64,000 nucleotides of DNA from Fontimonas thermophila (GCF_900113085.1 NZ_FOOC01000001.1:124001-188000); one strand, 5' to 3'. Counted from the first letter of the stretch, positions 1 through 10,119 are shown. Notes: a model not told the origin generated them from the sequence alone. Made by a program: numbers and translations.

Positions 1-1028
1 TCCGCATCGATCGTGACAAGGCGCGTCTCTATGGGCTATCGAGCCAGCATGTCGCCGACGTCGTCGCCGCCGCGATGCGCGGCGTGCCGCTGCGCCCGTA
101 CCGCACGTCGACCGGGGAGGTGGATCTGCGTCTGGAACTGCGCCGCGCCGACCGGCTGGATCTCGACGCTCTGCGCGCCTTGCCGGTGATCACGCCCGGC
201 GGCGAGCGTGTCGCGCTCGCCGCAGTCGCGCAGCTGTCGGTCAGCGCGGCTCCGGGAACGATCGAGCGCGAAGACCGGCATACCGCGTTGACCATCGAAT
301 TCGGTACCGTCGATGGAGTCACTGCCGAAGAGGCTCAGCAACGCGTCGAAGCGACGCTTTCCGGACTGCAGCTGCCGCCGGGCTACAGTTGGCGCTACGG
401 CAAAGCCTTCGACGAGGAGCAGGAGAGCATGCGGACCATGGTCCAGAACATGCTGCTCGCGGCAGCCTGCATCTACATCGTCATGGCCGCACTGTTCGAA
501 TCGATCCTCGCACCCAGCGCGATCATCACCGGCATCCTGTTCTCGTACGTCGGCGTCTATTGGTTTTTCCTCGTCACCGGCACCGACTTCTCGTTCATGG
601 CCCTGATCGGCATGCTGGTGCTGATGGGCATCGTCGTCAACAACGGCATCGTCCTCGTCGATCACGTGAATCAGTTGCGCGCAGCCGGCCAGGAGCGCCG
701 CCAGGCACTGATCCAAGGCTCGCGCGACCGCCTGCGGCCGATTCTGATGACGGCGGCGACGACGGTGCTGGGCATGGTGCCGCTGGCGCTGGGCGATGCA
801 ACGGTCGGCGGCGAAGGGCCGGCCTATTACCCGATGGCGCGCGCGATCATCGGCGGCCTGGTCTTTGCCACCTTCGTCTCGCTGCTCGTACTGCCGACGA
901 TTTATCTCGCGCTCGAGGATCTCGGACACTGGGGACAGCGCGTGCTGCACCGCGCGCGCCGATGGCCGGGTGTGCGCGCGGTCGCGCAGTCCCGCACCCC
1001 CGGCGCGATGTCGCAGCTGTACGATTGA
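1..1028 (+). CDS. RND-family efflux transporter permease, C-terminal part (5' end outside window)
   Basis: About 341 C-terminal residues are visible in an open frame that runs off the left edge. The first part is periplasmic porter-domain sequence (VDLRLELRRADRLDLDALRALPV). Hydrophobic helices follow, including the diagnostic RND segment GIVVNNGIVLVDHV and the later PILMTAATTVLGMVPLAL. These match the last five or so membrane spans of an AcrB/MdtC-like inner-membrane pump driven by proton-motive force. The tail (RARRWPGVRAVAQSRTP) is basic and cytoplasmic. Family members are about 1,020-1,050 residues, so roughly two thirds of the gene lies outside. The M20 peptidase starts 25 nt downstream, but nothing in the sequence ties the two functions together. 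The substrate cannot be told from this part. Confidence 0.93.
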   Translation, partial: RIDRDKARLYGLSSQHVADVVAAAMRGVPLRPYRTSTGEVDLRLELRRADRLDLDALRALPVITPGGERVALAAVAQLSVSAAPGTIEREDRHTALTIEFGTVDGVTAEEAQQRVEATLSGLQLPPGYSWRYGKAFDEEQESMRTMVQNMLLAAACIYIVMAALFESILAPSAIITGILFSYVGVYWFFLVTGTDFSFMALIGMLVLMGIVVNNGIVLVDHVNQLRAAGQERRQALIQGSRDRLRPILMTAATTVLGMVPLALGDATVGGEGPAYYPMARAIIGGLVFATFVSLLVLPTIYLALEDLGHWGQRVLHRARRWPGVRAVAQSRTPGAMSQLYD

Positions 1029-1053
1029 ACCTCCGGCATCGCAACGTCGCCCC

Positions 1054-2517
1054 ATGATCCAGAAACTGCTGCTTGGCGCCGCAGCTTCACTGCTGCTGCT
1101 GCTCGCCATTCTGATGCTCCGCACCGCGCAGCTCGACGCACAGGATGCGCTGGCGCCGCCAATCTCACGTATCGAACTCGACGACATGGCGCTGGCCGAG
1201 CGGCTGGCGCGCGCGATCCGTATCCCGACGATCACCCGCCCGGAAACCCCAATCGACCCCAGTGCCTTTGCCGAGTTGCACGGGCTGCTTGCGGCGCAGT
1301 TTCCGCGCGTGCATGCGCAGCTGGCGGTCGAGCGCGTCGGGGATTTCAGTCTGCTGTACCGCTGGGACGGCCGTGACCGGACGCTCAAACCGGCGCTGTT
1401 CGCCGCGCACCAGGACGTCGTACCGGTGGAACCGGGGACCGAACCGCGCTGGACCCACCCTCCATTCTCCGGCGCGATCGCCGATGGCCATGTCTGGGGC
1501 CGCGGCACGCTCGACGACAAATCCAGCCTCATCGCCCAGCTCGAGGCGGTCGAATACCTGCTGGCGCAAGGCTTCCGCCCGCAGCGCACACTCTACTTCG
1601 CCTACGGCCACGACGAGGAAACCGGCGGCGCAGCCGGCGCCGCGCAGATTGCGCGCCTGCTCGGCGCACGCGGCGTGCGGTTCGCCTTCACCCTCGATGA
1701 AGGCAGCGCGATCACCCAGGGCATCATCGCTGGCATCGATCGCCCGGTCGCCGCGATCATGGTCGGCGAGAAGGGCTATGTGACCTTCCGCCTGACCGCG
1801 CGCGGGCGCGGCGGCCACGCCTCCACCCCGAGCGCCGAGGCAGCGATTCCGCGCCTGGCGCGCGCCCTGGCACGGCTCGATGCACGCCCGCTGCCGGCGC
1901 GTCTGACGGAGCCGGTCGCCGACATGCTGGCGCGGCTTGCGCCATACATGCCTTATCCGCAGCGCCTGGTGATCGCCAACCGCGATGTATTCGAACCGCT
2001 GCTACTGCGCGCCCTGGCGCGCAATGACATCACCCATGCCTTGATCCGCACGACCCAGGCGATGACGGTGCTGCGCGCCGGCGTCAAGGACAACGTGTTG
2101 CCGACGCAGGCCGAAGCGCTGATCAACTACCGGCTGCTGCCCGGCGAGCGCATCGAGGCATTACGCCAGCACATCATCGCGACGATCGCCGATGCGTCCA
2201 TCGATGTCACGCTGGCCGAGGGCTTCGGCAACGAGGCACCGCCGCCATCGGATGCGGACGCTCCGGAATTCGCACTGATCGCGAAAACCGTCACCGAGGT
2301 ATTCCCGCAAGCATTGGTGACCAGCGGCATCATCCTGGCGACCACCGACAACCGCCACTACGCCGCAATCCGCGACCAGGGGTATTACTTCGTGCCGCTG
2401 CGCTACACCCCGCAGGAGCAGACCCGCATCCACGGCACCGACGAGCGCATCGCCATCACCGACTACGCGGACATGGTGCGCTTTTATGTGCGCCTGTTCG
2501 AGAACGCCGGCGGCTGA
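1054..2517 (+). CDS. M20 family metallopeptidase, membrane-anchored (PM20D1/carboxypeptidase S-like)
   Basis: This 487-residue protein has an N-terminal hydrophobic helix (residues 4-22) that is either an anchor or a signal, so the enzyme probably acts in the periplasm. Zinc-site motifs of the M20 fold are in order: H119-Q-D121 (HQDVVPV), the GTLDDK Asp at 154/155, and GHDEETGG with the catalytic and ligand Glu 188/189. A dimerisation or lid domain follows (GRGGHASTPS, about residues 250-260), and a late His lies in RIHGTDERI. Long M20 enzymes of this subclass hydrolyse N-acyl amino acids or small peptides; the substrate here is unknown. ATG at 1054 is chosen because it gives the hydrophobic N terminus; the frame upstream overlaps the RND gene. 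Confidence 0.88.
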   Translation: MIQKLLLGAAASLLLLLAILMLRTAQLDAQDALAPPISRIELDDMALAERLARAIRIPTITRPETPIDPSAFAELHGLLAAQFPRVHAQLAVERVGDFSLLYRWDGRDRTLKPALFAAHQDVVPVEPGTEPRWTHPPFSGAIADGHVWGRGTLDDKSSLIAQLEAVEYLLAQGFRPQRTLYFAYGHDEETGGAAGAAQIARLLGARGVRFAFTLDEGSAITQGIIAGIDRPVAAIMVGEKGYVTFRLTARGRGGHASTPSAEAAIPRLARALARLDARPLPARLTEPVADMLARLAPYMPYPQRLVIANRDVFEPLLLRALARNDITHALIRTTQAMTVLRAGVKDNVLPTQAEALINYRLLPGERIEALRQHIIATIADASIDVTLAEGFGNEAPPPSDADAPEFALIAKTVTEVFPQALVTSGIILATTDNRHYAAIRDQGYYFVPLRYTPQEQTRIHGTDERIAITDYADMVRFYVRLFENAGG

Positions 2518-2601
2518 AATGGCGGCAAGCGACACGCAGCGCCACAGCTCCCCGGCTGCCGGCGTGCGACAATAGCGCTTCCGCGCAAGCCATCTTCAGC
2601 G

Positions 2602-3504
2602 ATGTCCGTTCCCGCGAGCGAAAGTCGATCCGAAGCCATCGTCCACGATCTGCGGCCGGCGCGGCCGCCGGATACGCGCGCACGTCTGGAAAACAACAAG
2701 CTCGCCAAGCGGCTGCGTCGCCAGGTCGGCCAGGCGATCATGGACTACAACATGATCGTCGACGGTGACCGCGTGATGGTGTGCGTCTCCGGCGGCAAGG
2801 ACAGCTACACGATGCTGGATCTGCTGTTGCAGCTCAAGGCCAAGGCCCCGGTCCGGTTCGAACTGGTCGCGGTCAATCTGGACCAGAAGCAGCCTGGCTT
2901 CCCGGCGCACGTGCTCCCGGACTATCTGCGCGCACGGGGCGTGCCCTTCCACATCCTCGAGCAGGACACCTACTCCGTGGTCAAGCGCGTCGTGCCCGAA
3001 GGCAAGACGATGTGCTCGCTGTGCTCGCGCCTGCGGCGCGGCGCGCTGTATGCGTTTGCCAAACAACAGGGCTTCACCAAGATCGCGCTCGGCCACCACA
3101 AGGACGACATCGTCGCGACGTTCTTCCTCAACCTGTTCCACGGCGGCAAGCTCGCGGCGATGCCGCCCAAGCTGTTGTCCGACGACGGCGCCAACGTCGT
3201 CATCCGCCCGCTCGCCTATTGCCGCGAGCGCGACATCGCCGCCTACGCCCAAGCCCGCGGTTTTCCGATCATTCCGTGCAATCTGTGCGGCTCGCAGGAA
3301 CAGCTGCAACGCAAGCAAGTGCGGCACATGATGGACGCCTGGGAGCGTGAGCATCCCGGGCGCACGGAACAGATCTTCGCGGCGCTCACCAACGTCGCAC
3401 CCTCGCAGCTCGCCGACCGCAGGTTGTTCGATTTCGCGCGCCTGGGTGGCGATGCGCCGGCGACGGCCAATTGGCTGATGGCCACACCCGAAACCGACGT
3501 CTGA
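2602..3504 (+). CDS. ttcA: tRNA 2-thiocytidine(32) synthetase TtcA
   Basis: TtcA is a cytoplasmic PP-loop ATPase that inserts sulfur at cytidine 32 of certain tRNAs, using ATP and a [4Fe-4S] cluster. The 300-residue length is typical. The PP-loop SGGKDS is at residues 63-68, and the two cysteine pairs that distinguish TtcA from TilS are present: CSLC (C138, C141) and CNLC (C226, C229). The ALGHHKDD motif (about 162-169) is also intact. The gene is on the plus strand, 84 nt after the M20 peptidase and 10 nt before tamA, so it may be co-transcribed with tamAB. Function assignment is secure from the motif combination. Confidence 0.96.
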   Translation: MSVPASESRSEAIVHDLRPARPPDTRARLENNKLAKRLRRQVGQAIMDYNMIVDGDRVMVCVSGGKDSYTMLDLLLQLKAKAPVRFELVAVNLDQKQPGFPAHVLPDYLRARGVPFHILEQDTYSVVKRVVPEGKTMCSLCSRLRRGALYAFAKQQGFTKIALGHHKDDIVATFFLNLFHGGKLAAMPPKLLSDDGANVVIRPLAYCRERDIAAYAQARGFPIIPCNLCGSQEQLQRKQVRHMMDAWEREHPGRTEQIFAALTNVAPSQLADRRLFDFARLGGDAPATANWLMATPETDV

Positions 3505-3514
3505 TCGGTCGCCG

Positions 3515-5260
3515 ATGCCAACATGCCGGCTGCGCATCCGTCTGCGTGTTCTCGGTACCGCCGCCGTGCTCGCCGGGCTCTCCGCTGTCGCGCAGGCACA
3601 GATCGCCGTGCGCATCGACGGGCTCGATGGCGAACTGCGCGACAACGCCGAGCTGCATCTGACGCGGCTGACCGAGACGCAGGAGGATCTGGACAGCGAT
3701 CTCGCCGAAGCGCTGCTGCACGACGGGTTCCAGGACATTCGCCGCGCGCTCGAACCCTTCGGCTACTACAACCCGGTGATGGACGGCAAGCTCGAAGGGA
3801 CCGCGCCGCGCTGGACCGCGCATTACCGCGTCGATCCCGGCCCGCGCACGCACCTCGACAGGGTCGAGCTGCGCATCGAGGGCGAAGGCGCCGAGCAGCT
3901 CGCCCCGGTGCGCGAGGCCGTACTGCGCCGCCTGCGCGAGGGCGCGCCGCTGCGGCATGCCGACTATGAGGCCGCCAAGGAGCGCCTGGCCAGCGCCGCC
4001 TACGCAGCCGGATTCCTCGATGCCCGCTTCACGCAGGCCGAGCTGCGCGTGATCGCCGACGACAATCTCGCGCAGGTGTACCTGGTCTTCGACACCGGAC
4101 CGCGTTACCGCTTCGGCGCGGTGACGATCGAGCAAGACATCCTCGACCCGGACGTGCTCGCGCGCTACGTGCGCATCCGCAGCGGCGCGATCTACGATCC
4201 ACAGGCGCTGCTCGATACCCAGTTCGCGCTCGGGGATCTCGGTTACTTCGAGACGCTCGACATCCTGCCGCAGCGCGAAGCCGCGACCGACCACGCGGTC
4301 CCGATCGTCATCCGCACGACGCCGCGCAAGCGCGCGCGCTACGACCTCGGGCTCGGTTATGGCACCGACACCGGTGCACGCGTCAGCGCCGGCACGCAGA
4401 TCCGCCGCCTCAACCGCGCCGGACACACCGCCAAGGCCGAGCTACGCCTGTCGCAGATCAAAAACACGGCGCAAGCGGAATACCGCATCCCGCTGGGCCG
4501 GCGCGTCGGCGAGAGCGTCGGCCTCTCCGGCGAGCTGTCCGAGGAGCGCCTCGAAGACGGCGACAGCCGCAAATGGGGCCTGCAACTGAGTCTGTCGCGC
4601 ATTCCCGGCGACTGGCAGCGGCGGCTGTATCTCGCATTCACGCATGAAGAATCGCGCCTGGGCGCAACGCGCCAGACCGCAGACCTGCTGACGCCGGGCC
4701 TTTCCCTCAACCGCGCCGAACTGGACGATCCGATTTATACCCGGCGCGGCTGGTCGATCTTTTTCGATGCGCATGGAGCCGTGCGTGATGTGCTCGCCAA
4801 CACCAGTTTTCTGCGCACGCAGGTGATTGTGCGCGGGGCGCTGCCCGTGGGCGCGCACGCACGCCTGCTCGGCCGCTACGAATACGGCGCCAACCTGGTC
4901 GAGACCTTCGGGGAGCTGCCGGCCTCGCAACGCTTCTTCGCCGGGGGTGACCAGTCCGTGCGCGGCTACGCCTACCAGTCGCTCGGCCCCACGGACGCGC
5001 AGGGCAACGTCATCGGCGGCAAATTCCTCAACACGGCGAGCATCGAGCTGGAGCGGCGGATCTGGCGCGATTGGGGCGCGGCGCTGTTTTACGATGCCGG
5101 TGGCGCCGATGACGATCCCGCACCGCGCCTGTTCCAGGGAATCGGTGCGGGCGTGCGTTACCGGGCACCGGTCGGTTCGGTGCAGGTCGATGTCGCCCAT
5201 CCGCTCGACGGACCCGATGGCGGCGTGCGCCTGCACATCGGCGTGAGGGTCGGCCTGTGA
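3515..5260 (+). CDS. tamA: Translocation and assembly module subunit TamA
   Basis: TamA is an outer-membrane Omp85 protein that with TamB helps insert autotransporters and other outer-membrane proteins and takes part in envelope lipid traffic. The 581-residue product starts with a signal peptide (about residues 1-29, cleavage near AVAQAQ). POTRA domains follow (region with FGYYNPVMDGKL, and GAVTIEQDILDPDVLARYVRI), then a C-terminal 16-strand barrel with the Omp85 lid-type motif RFFAGGDQSVRGYAYQSLGP and a final aromatic strand VQVDVAHPLDG...GVRVGL. Length is normal for TamA (about 570-580). The stop overlaps the tamB start by 4 nt (GTGA), which indicates translational coupling. Confidence 0.96.
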   Translation: MPTCRLRIRLRVLGTAAVLAGLSAVAQAQIAVRIDGLDGELRDNAELHLTRLTETQEDLDSDLAEALLHDGFQDIRRALEPFGYYNPVMDGKLEGTAPRWTAHYRVDPGPRTHLDRVELRIEGEGAEQLAPVREAVLRRLREGAPLRHADYEAAKERLASAAYAAGFLDARFTQAELRVIADDNLAQVYLVFDTGPRYRFGAVTIEQDILDPDVLARYVRIRSGAIYDPQALLDTQFALGDLGYFETLDILPQREAATDHAVPIVIRTTPRKRARYDLGLGYGTDTGARVSAGTQIRRLNRAGHTAKAELRLSQIKNTAQAEYRIPLGRRVGESVGLSGELSEERLEDGDSRKWGLQLSLSRIPGDWQRRLYLAFTHEESRLGATRQTADLLTPGLSLNRAELDDPIYTRRGWSIFFDAHGAVRDVLANTSFLRTQVIVRGALPVGAHARLLGRYEYGANLVETFGELPASQRFFAGGDQSVRGYAYQSLGPTDAQGNVIGGKFLNTASIELERRIWRDWGAALFYDAGGADDDPAPRLFQGIGAGVRYRAPVGSVQVDVAHPLDGPDGGVRLHIGVRVGL

Positions 5261-8200
5261 GCAGGGTGCTGGCCATGCTGCGCGCGCTGCCCGGCGTCAT
5301 CCTCGCCGGTCTGTGCGGCGCCGCGGCCTTCGTGCTGTTCACGCAAGCCGGTGCACAACTGGCGCTGCGCGAGCTCGAAGCCCGCTTCGGCGTCCTCCAC
5401 GCCGAAGGCGCGGCCGGCACGCTGTGGGGACCGCTGCGCTTTGCGCGCCTGCGCTACGAGGACGCGCACGTGCGCATCGTGCTCGACGATGCGTACTTCG
5501 ACTGGTCACCGCTGCACCTGTTGCGTCGCGCCGTCGCCATCTCGCGCCTGCAGGCGGCACGCCTGACGGTGGAAGTCAAACCGGCGGCCGATGCATCTTT
5601 GCCTGCGCCCGCGCGCGACGGCGCCCTCACCCGGCTCGCCGTCGATCTCGACGTGCGCGCGCTGCATCTCGGGCAGCTCGTGCTGGTCCTGCCCGAACGG
5701 GCGCCGCTGGCCTTCGATGACGTCGCGCTGGAGGGTCGCTGGACCGGCGACCGCGTGCAGCTCGGCCGGCTGGAAACGGTGACCCCCTGGGTCGGCCGCC
5801 TGCGCATCGCGGGCCAGGCACAGCTCAAGCCAGAGGGCATCGACCTCGCGCAGCTGCGCAGCAGCGGCTTTGCCGACATCGAACTCGAAGGACACCTCGG
5901 CTACCGCACGCCGTCGGATCTGCGCGCGCGCTGGCATGCGCTGCGCTGGCCGGTCGCGGACACACCGCGGCTCGCGAGCAGCGGCGGCCGTCTGCGCTGG
6001 ATGGGCCATTTCGACGACTGGCGCTTTGCCCTCGACGGCGCGCTCGCCGTCGAGGGTGAGTCGCTGGCGGTCCGCGTCCACGGCCGCGGCACCCTCACCG
6101 ACGCCGTCGCCGAGCAACTCAGCATCGACACCGGACACGGCCATTTCGACGGACACGCGACGATCGACTGGCGCGCACCGGTGACGCTGCGTCTCGGCGG
6201 CCGTCTGCGCGGCATACAGCCGCAGCACTGGCTCGATCAGCTCGACGGCGAACTCAATGGCATGGTCGAGGCGAGCGCCCGATTCGAGGAGGCGGCGCCG
6301 GTGGTGGCGTTTGCCCTGCGTCTGGACGAATCGCGCCTGCGGCAATATCCGCTACGCCTCGATGCTCGCGGCCGCTATGTCGCGCAGAGCCTGCAGCTCG
6401 AGCGCTTCGCCCTGCGCTCGGGCCCGAGCCGGATCGATGCCGCCGGCACGGCCTGGCCCGAGCTCGCGCTGCAGGTTACGGTCGCCGGACCCGATCTCGC
6501 CGCGCTATGGCCGCCGCTCTCCGGCAGCGGCCGCGCCCAGGTGAGGCTGCGCGGCCCGCCGCGGCAGCCGCGCCTCACCGCCGTCGTGCAGGCGCAGGAT
6601 CTGCGCTACGCCGACGTGGCGATCGGCCAGCTCGCGCTGTCCGCCGATCTCGATCCACACGGCGAATCGCGCCTGGACGCCGAAGCGCGCGCGCTCAGGG
6701 CCGGCACCGTGCTGGATCGCGCACAGCTCGAACTGCGCGGCCGCACCACGGCGCACCGCTTGCGCCTCGCCGTCAGCGGCAAGCAGGGCAGCGCCGCGGC
6801 AACCGTCGATGGCGCGGCCGATCTCGCCGCGCGGCGCTGGCACGGCACGCTCACGCAGGCCCAGGTCAAACCCGGGACCCTGCCCGCCTGGACGCTGGAA
6901 GAAGCCACGCCGCTGGCCATCGACGGTACTGCGCTGACGCTCGATCGTGCCTGTTTTGTCGCAACGCAAGCCCGCGCCTGTGTGAGCCTGCGTCCGGTCG
7001 GCCCTGCGCGCCGCCTCGCCGTGGATCTGGACAACGTCGACCTCGCCGCGCTCGATCCCTGGCTGCCCGGCGGTGCTCGCCTCGAAGGCCGCATCGAGGG
7101 CACCGGATCCTTCGATCTCGATGCCTCCGGTCTCGCCGGTCTGGAACTGGAGCTGCGCGGCGGCGTCTCGCGTCTCGTGCGCGGCGATTTGCCACCGCTG
7201 GTGTTCGGTCCGTTCACCTGGCGCGCGCAGGAAACGCAGACCGGTCTGGTGATCGACGGCCGGTTGCCGTTTACACGCGGCGGTCTGCATCTGACCGCAA
7301 ACCTCGCGCCGGGCGCCGCACTGATGCAGCGGCCGCTCACCGGCGAGCTGGCGATCGAGATCCCGGATCTCGCCTGGCTGGAACTGCTGAACTGGGAGCT
7401 CGATCAGGTGCAGGGCCGCATCGAGGGCCGGATCGCGCTCGCCGGAACCCTGGCCGCACCGCAGCTTGCGGGCCGCGTCCAGCTCGTCGACGGCGCATTG
7501 CGCCTGCGCACACCCGGCATCCGCCTCGAGCGCATCACCGCGACGCTGGGCACAACGCAGGATGGCGTGTTCGACCTCAAGGCCGATGCCAGCTCCGGCG
7601 AGGGCATCCTGCACGTGGCCGGAACACTTGCTCCCGGTGCACCGACGCCGCTGCAGCTCGCAATCGAGGGCGAACGCTTCCAGGTCCTGCGCCGAAGCGA
7701 CGCCCGCATCTGGGTCTCGCCGCAACTGACGGTGCGGCTCAGCGGCCGCGAACTGCACGTCAGCGGCGACGTGCTCGTCCCGCGTGCTCGCCTCACGCCG
7801 CGCCGCGTCGAGCAAGGCGTTGCCCCAACGGCCGACCAGGTCATCGTCCGCCGCGGCGAGCCGACAGCGGAGCGGCTCGGCATCTTCGCCGACATCGGCC
7901 TGACGCTCGGCGACGACGTGCACTTCGACGGCCTGGGCCTGAAGACGCAGTTGCGCGGCAGCGTGCGCGTACAGGAGTCTCCCGGCGCACCACCGCGCGC
8001 GCGCGGCGAGCTGGCGCTGCTCGGTGGCCGCTACAAGGCTTACGGCCAGGATCTGAGCCTGGAAACCGGCCGCCTGCTGTTCACCGGCGGCGCGCTGACC
8101 CGTCCGGCGCTGGAGTTGCGCGCAACACGCCAGCCGCGCGAGGACATCACCGTCGGCGTGCTCGTGCGCGGCACTCTGGACAAACCGCAATTCAGCCTGT

Positions 8201-8598
8201 TCTCGATGCCGGCGATGCCGCAGGAGCGGCAACTGTCCTGGCTCGTACTCGGACGGCCGCTCGACCAGGCGGCCGGCAGCGCCGCCGACCGGGCGCTGGT
8301 CGCCGATGCGGCGCTGTCGCTGGGCCTCGCCGGCGGCGAATGGCTGGCCGAGCGGCTCGGCGGACGCCTGGGATTGGACGAGATCAGCATCGGCGCCCGT
8401 CCGGGCGAAAGCAGCGACCAGGCGCGGCTGACCATCGGCAAGTATCTTTCGCCCCGGCTGTTCATCAGCTACGGCGTTGCCCTGTTCCAGCCCGGGCATA
8501 CGTTCCGCCTGCAGTACGACCTCGGCTCCGGCTTCAAGCTGCAGACCGAAACCGGCGTCGAATCGGGCGGCGATCTGCTGTACACGATCGAGCGCTGA
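5257..8598 (+). CDS. tamB: Translocation and assembly module protein TamB
   Basis: TamB is a large AsmA-like protein that spans the periplasm as a hydrophobic beta-groove and partners with TamA. This 1,113-residue copy has an N-terminal signal anchor (MLRALPGVILAGLCGAAAFVLF), long repetitive beta-rich sequence, and a conserved C-terminal DUF490 domain (about residues 770-1113) containing LLGGRYKAYGQDLSLETGRLLFTGG broken by short turns, and QLSWLVLGRPLDQ. E. coli TamB is about 1,260 residues, so this one is slightly short but complete. The GTG start at 5257 overlaps the tamA stop. The alternative downstream ATG at 5275 would remove residues just before the anchor and is less likely. Confidence 0.94.
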   Translation: MSRVLAMLRALPGVILAGLCGAAAFVLFTQAGAQLALRELEARFGVLHAEGAAGTLWGPLRFARLRYEDAHVRIVLDDAYFDWSPLHLLRRAVAISRLQAARLTVEVKPAADASLPAPARDGALTRLAVDLDVRALHLGQLVLVLPERAPLAFDDVALEGRWTGDRVQLGRLETVTPWVGRLRIAGQAQLKPEGIDLAQLRSSGFADIELEGHLGYRTPSDLRARWHALRWPVADTPRLASSGGRLRWMGHFDDWRFALDGALAVEGESLAVRVHGRGTLTDAVAEQLSIDTGHGHFDGHATIDWRAPVTLRLGGRLRGIQPQHWLDQLDGELNGMVEASARFEEAAPVVAFALRLDESRLRQYPLRLDARGRYVAQSLQLERFALRSGPSRIDAAGTAWPELALQVTVAGPDLAALWPPLSGSGRAQVRLRGPPRQPRLTAVVQAQDLRYADVAIGQLALSADLDPHGESRLDAEARALRAGTVLDRAQLELRGRTTAHRLRLAVSGKQGSAAATVDGAADLAARRWHGTLTQAQVKPGTLPAWTLEEATPLAIDGTALTLDRACFVATQARACVSLRPVGPARRLAVDLDNVDLAALDPWLPGGARLEGRIEGTGSFDLDASGLAGLELELRGGVSRLVRGDLPPLVFGPFTWRAQETQTGLVIDGRLPFTRGGLHLTANLAPGAALMQRPLTGELAIEIPDLAWLELLNWELDQVQGRIEGRIALAGTLAAPQLAGRVQLVDGALRLRTPGIRLERITATLGTTQDGVFDLKADASSGEGILHVAGTLAPGAPTPLQLAIEGERFQVLRRSDARIWVSPQLTVRLSGRELHVSGDVLVPRARLTPRRVEQGVAPTADQVIVRRGEPTAERLGIFADIGLTLGDDVHFDGLGLKTQLRGSVRVQESPGAPPRARGELALLGGRYKAYGQDLSLETGRLLFTGGALTRPALELRATRQPREDITVGVLVRGTLDKPQFSLFSMPAMPQERQLSWLVLGRPLDQAAGSAADRALVADAALSLGLAGGEWLAERLGGRLGLDEISIGARPGESSDQARLTIGKYLSPRLFISYGVALFQPGHTFRLQYDLGSGFKLQTETGVESGGDLLYTIER

Positions 8599-8641
8599 CC
8601 GATGCCGTGCCCCGGCATCCGGGTACCGCACCGCCGGCCGC

Positions 8642-8647
8642 TATACT
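8642..8647 (+). promoter_or_regulatory. Candidate -10 element (TATACT) before lptM-lysA
   Basis: TATACT stands out in GC-rich DNA, 31 nt before the lptM start and 44 nt after the tamB stop. No good -35 is visible at the expected distance, so this is a likely but unproven vegetative promoter for lptM-lysA. Confidence 0.4.
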
Positions 8648-8678
8648 GCTCGCCCGACCCCCGCCCGATGCCCTGCCC

Positions 8679-8861
8679 ATGCTCAAACCCTGGCTGCTGA
8701 CCGTCGTTGCGCTCCTGGCCGCCTGCGGTCAGGCCGGCGCGCTGTACCTGCCCGACGAGCCGGCGCCACCGGCGCAGGCGCCGCCGCACGACTCACCACC
8801 GTCACCGCAAGCGCCGCCCGCCGCTGGGCCCGACACACCGGCGCCGCCCGCCACGCCGTGA
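8679..8861 (+). CDS. lptM: Small LptM-type lipoprotein (LPS-translocon maturation factor)
   Basis: This 60-residue ORF has a signal sequence ending in a lipobox LLAAC, with the lipidated Cys at residue 16. The mature N terminus reads CGQAGALYLPDE, matching the short conserved block of LptM/YifL (C-G-x-x-G-x-L-Y-x-P) that in E. coli helps LptD reach its mature disulfide pattern. The rest is a Pro/Ala-rich tail. The position directly before lysA (10 nt gap) is the usual neighbourhood of this gene in Gammaproteobacteria. The gene is too small for most predictions and is called from the lipobox, motif and context together. Function in LptD maturation is inferred from family knowledge. Confidence 0.82.
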   Translation: MLKPWLLTVVALLAACGQAGALYLPDEPAPPAQAPPHDSPPSPQAPPAAGPDTPAPPATP

Positions 8862-8871
8862 GGATCCCGGC

Positions 8872-10119
8872 ATGGACCACTTCGTGTACCGGGACGGCGC
8901 GCTCTGGGCCGAGGACTGTGCGGTGGCCGACATCGCCGCCCGCCACGGCACCCCGTGTTACATCTATTCGCGTGCGACCCTGACCCGCCATTTCCGCGCC
9001 TTCGACGACGCCCTCGCCGGCACCGACCACCTCGTCTGCTATGCGGTCAAGGCGAATTCCAATCTCGCGGTGCTGCAGGTGCTCGCGCGCCTGGGCGCAG
9101 GCTTCGACATCGTCTCCGGCGGCGAGCTGGCGCGCGTGCTGCGCGCCGGCGGCGACCCCGCGCGTGTGGTTTTCTCCGGCGTCGGCAAGACCGAGGAGGA
9201 GATGCGTGCGGCACTGCAGGCCGGCATTTACTGCTTCAACGTCGAATCCGAGTTTGAGCTGCACACCCTCGACGCCATTGCCCGCAGCATGAACCGCCGC
9301 GCGCCGGTTGCGCTGCGCGTCAATCCGGACGTCGATGCCAAAACCCACCCGTACATCGCCACCGGCCTGAAGACCAACAAGTTCGGCGTCGACATCGCCA
9401 CCGCCGAGCAGCTCTACACGCAGGCCGCGCGGCTTGCCGGCATCGAGATCGTCGGCATCGCCAGCCACATCGGCTCGCAACTGCTGGAGATCACACCGTT
9501 TCTCGATGCGCTCGAGCGCGTGCTCGCGCTGGTCGACCGGCTCGATGCGCGCGGCATCGCCTTGCGCCACATCGACGTCGGTGGCGGCCTGGGCGTGCGC
9601 TACAAGGACGAGAATCCGCCGCTGCCGCAGCACTGGGCGCAGGCCATCCGTCCGCGGCTTGCCGGCCGCCGGCTGCGCATCCTCGCCGAGCCGGGGCGCG
9701 CCATCGCCGGCAATGCCGGCATCCTGGTCACCCGCGTCCTCGGCATCAAGAGCACGCAGGCCAAAACCTTCGCCATCGTCGATGCCGCGATGAACGACCT
9801 GCTGCGGCCGACGCTCTACCAGGCGTGGATGGACATCGTGCCCGTGCGCGTGCGCAGCGACGTGCCGGTGAGAACCTACGACGTCGTCGGCCCGGTGTGC
9901 GAAACCGGCGACTGGCTCGGCAAAGACCGGCCGCTCGCCATCGCGCCGGGCGACTGGCTGGCCGTGCGCACGGCCGGCGCCTACGGTTTTGTGATGGCCT
10001 CCAATTACAACACGCGTCCGCGCGCAGCCGAGGTGATGGTCGATGGCGCGCACGCCCACCTCGTGCGCGCGCGCGAGACCTTCGAGGATCTCGTGCGCGG
10101 CGAATCGCTGCTGCCGTGA
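8872..10119 (+). CDS. lysA: Diaminopimelate decarboxylase LysA
   Basis: LysA carries out the last step of lysine synthesis, decarboxylating meso-diaminopimelate with pyridoxal phosphate. The 415-residue protein has the fold-III PLP lysine K60 in CYAVKANSN, the HIGSQ motif (about residue 200), the GGGLGVRY phosphate-binding loop, the EPGRAIAGNAG motif, and the inter-subunit catalytic Cys in VCETGDWLG (about 343-351). The C terminus with YNTRPRAAEVMVDG is intact. ATG at 8872 gives the standard N terminus and follows lptM by 10 nt. polA follows 58 nt later on the same strand. Confidence 0.97.
   Translation: MDHFVYRDGALWAEDCAVADIAARHGTPCYIYSRATLTRHFRAFDDALAGTDHLVCYAVKANSNLAVLQVLARLGAGFDIVSGGELARVLRAGGDPARVVFSGVGKTEEEMRAALQAGIYCFNVESEFELHTLDAIARSMNRRAPVALRVNPDVDAKTHPYIATGLKTNKFGVDIATAEQLYTQAARLAGIEIVGIASHIGSQLLEITPFLDALERVLALVDRLDARGIALRHIDVGGGLGVRYKDENPPLPQHWAQAIRPRLAGRRLRILAEPGRAIAGNAGILVTRVLGIKSTQAKTFAIVDAAMNDLLRPTLYQAWMDIVPVRVRSDVPVRTYDVVGPVCETGDWLGKDRPLAIAPGDWLAVRTAGAYGFVMASNYNTRPRAAEVMVDGAHAHLVRARETFEDLVRGESLLP

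Noticed and set aside
6505-8631. Long minus-strand frame within tamB
   Set aside because: It is antisense to a well-supported gene with His/Gln/Arg-rich composition; the same holds for minus frames at 36-1589, 37696-39729 and 57206-59362.
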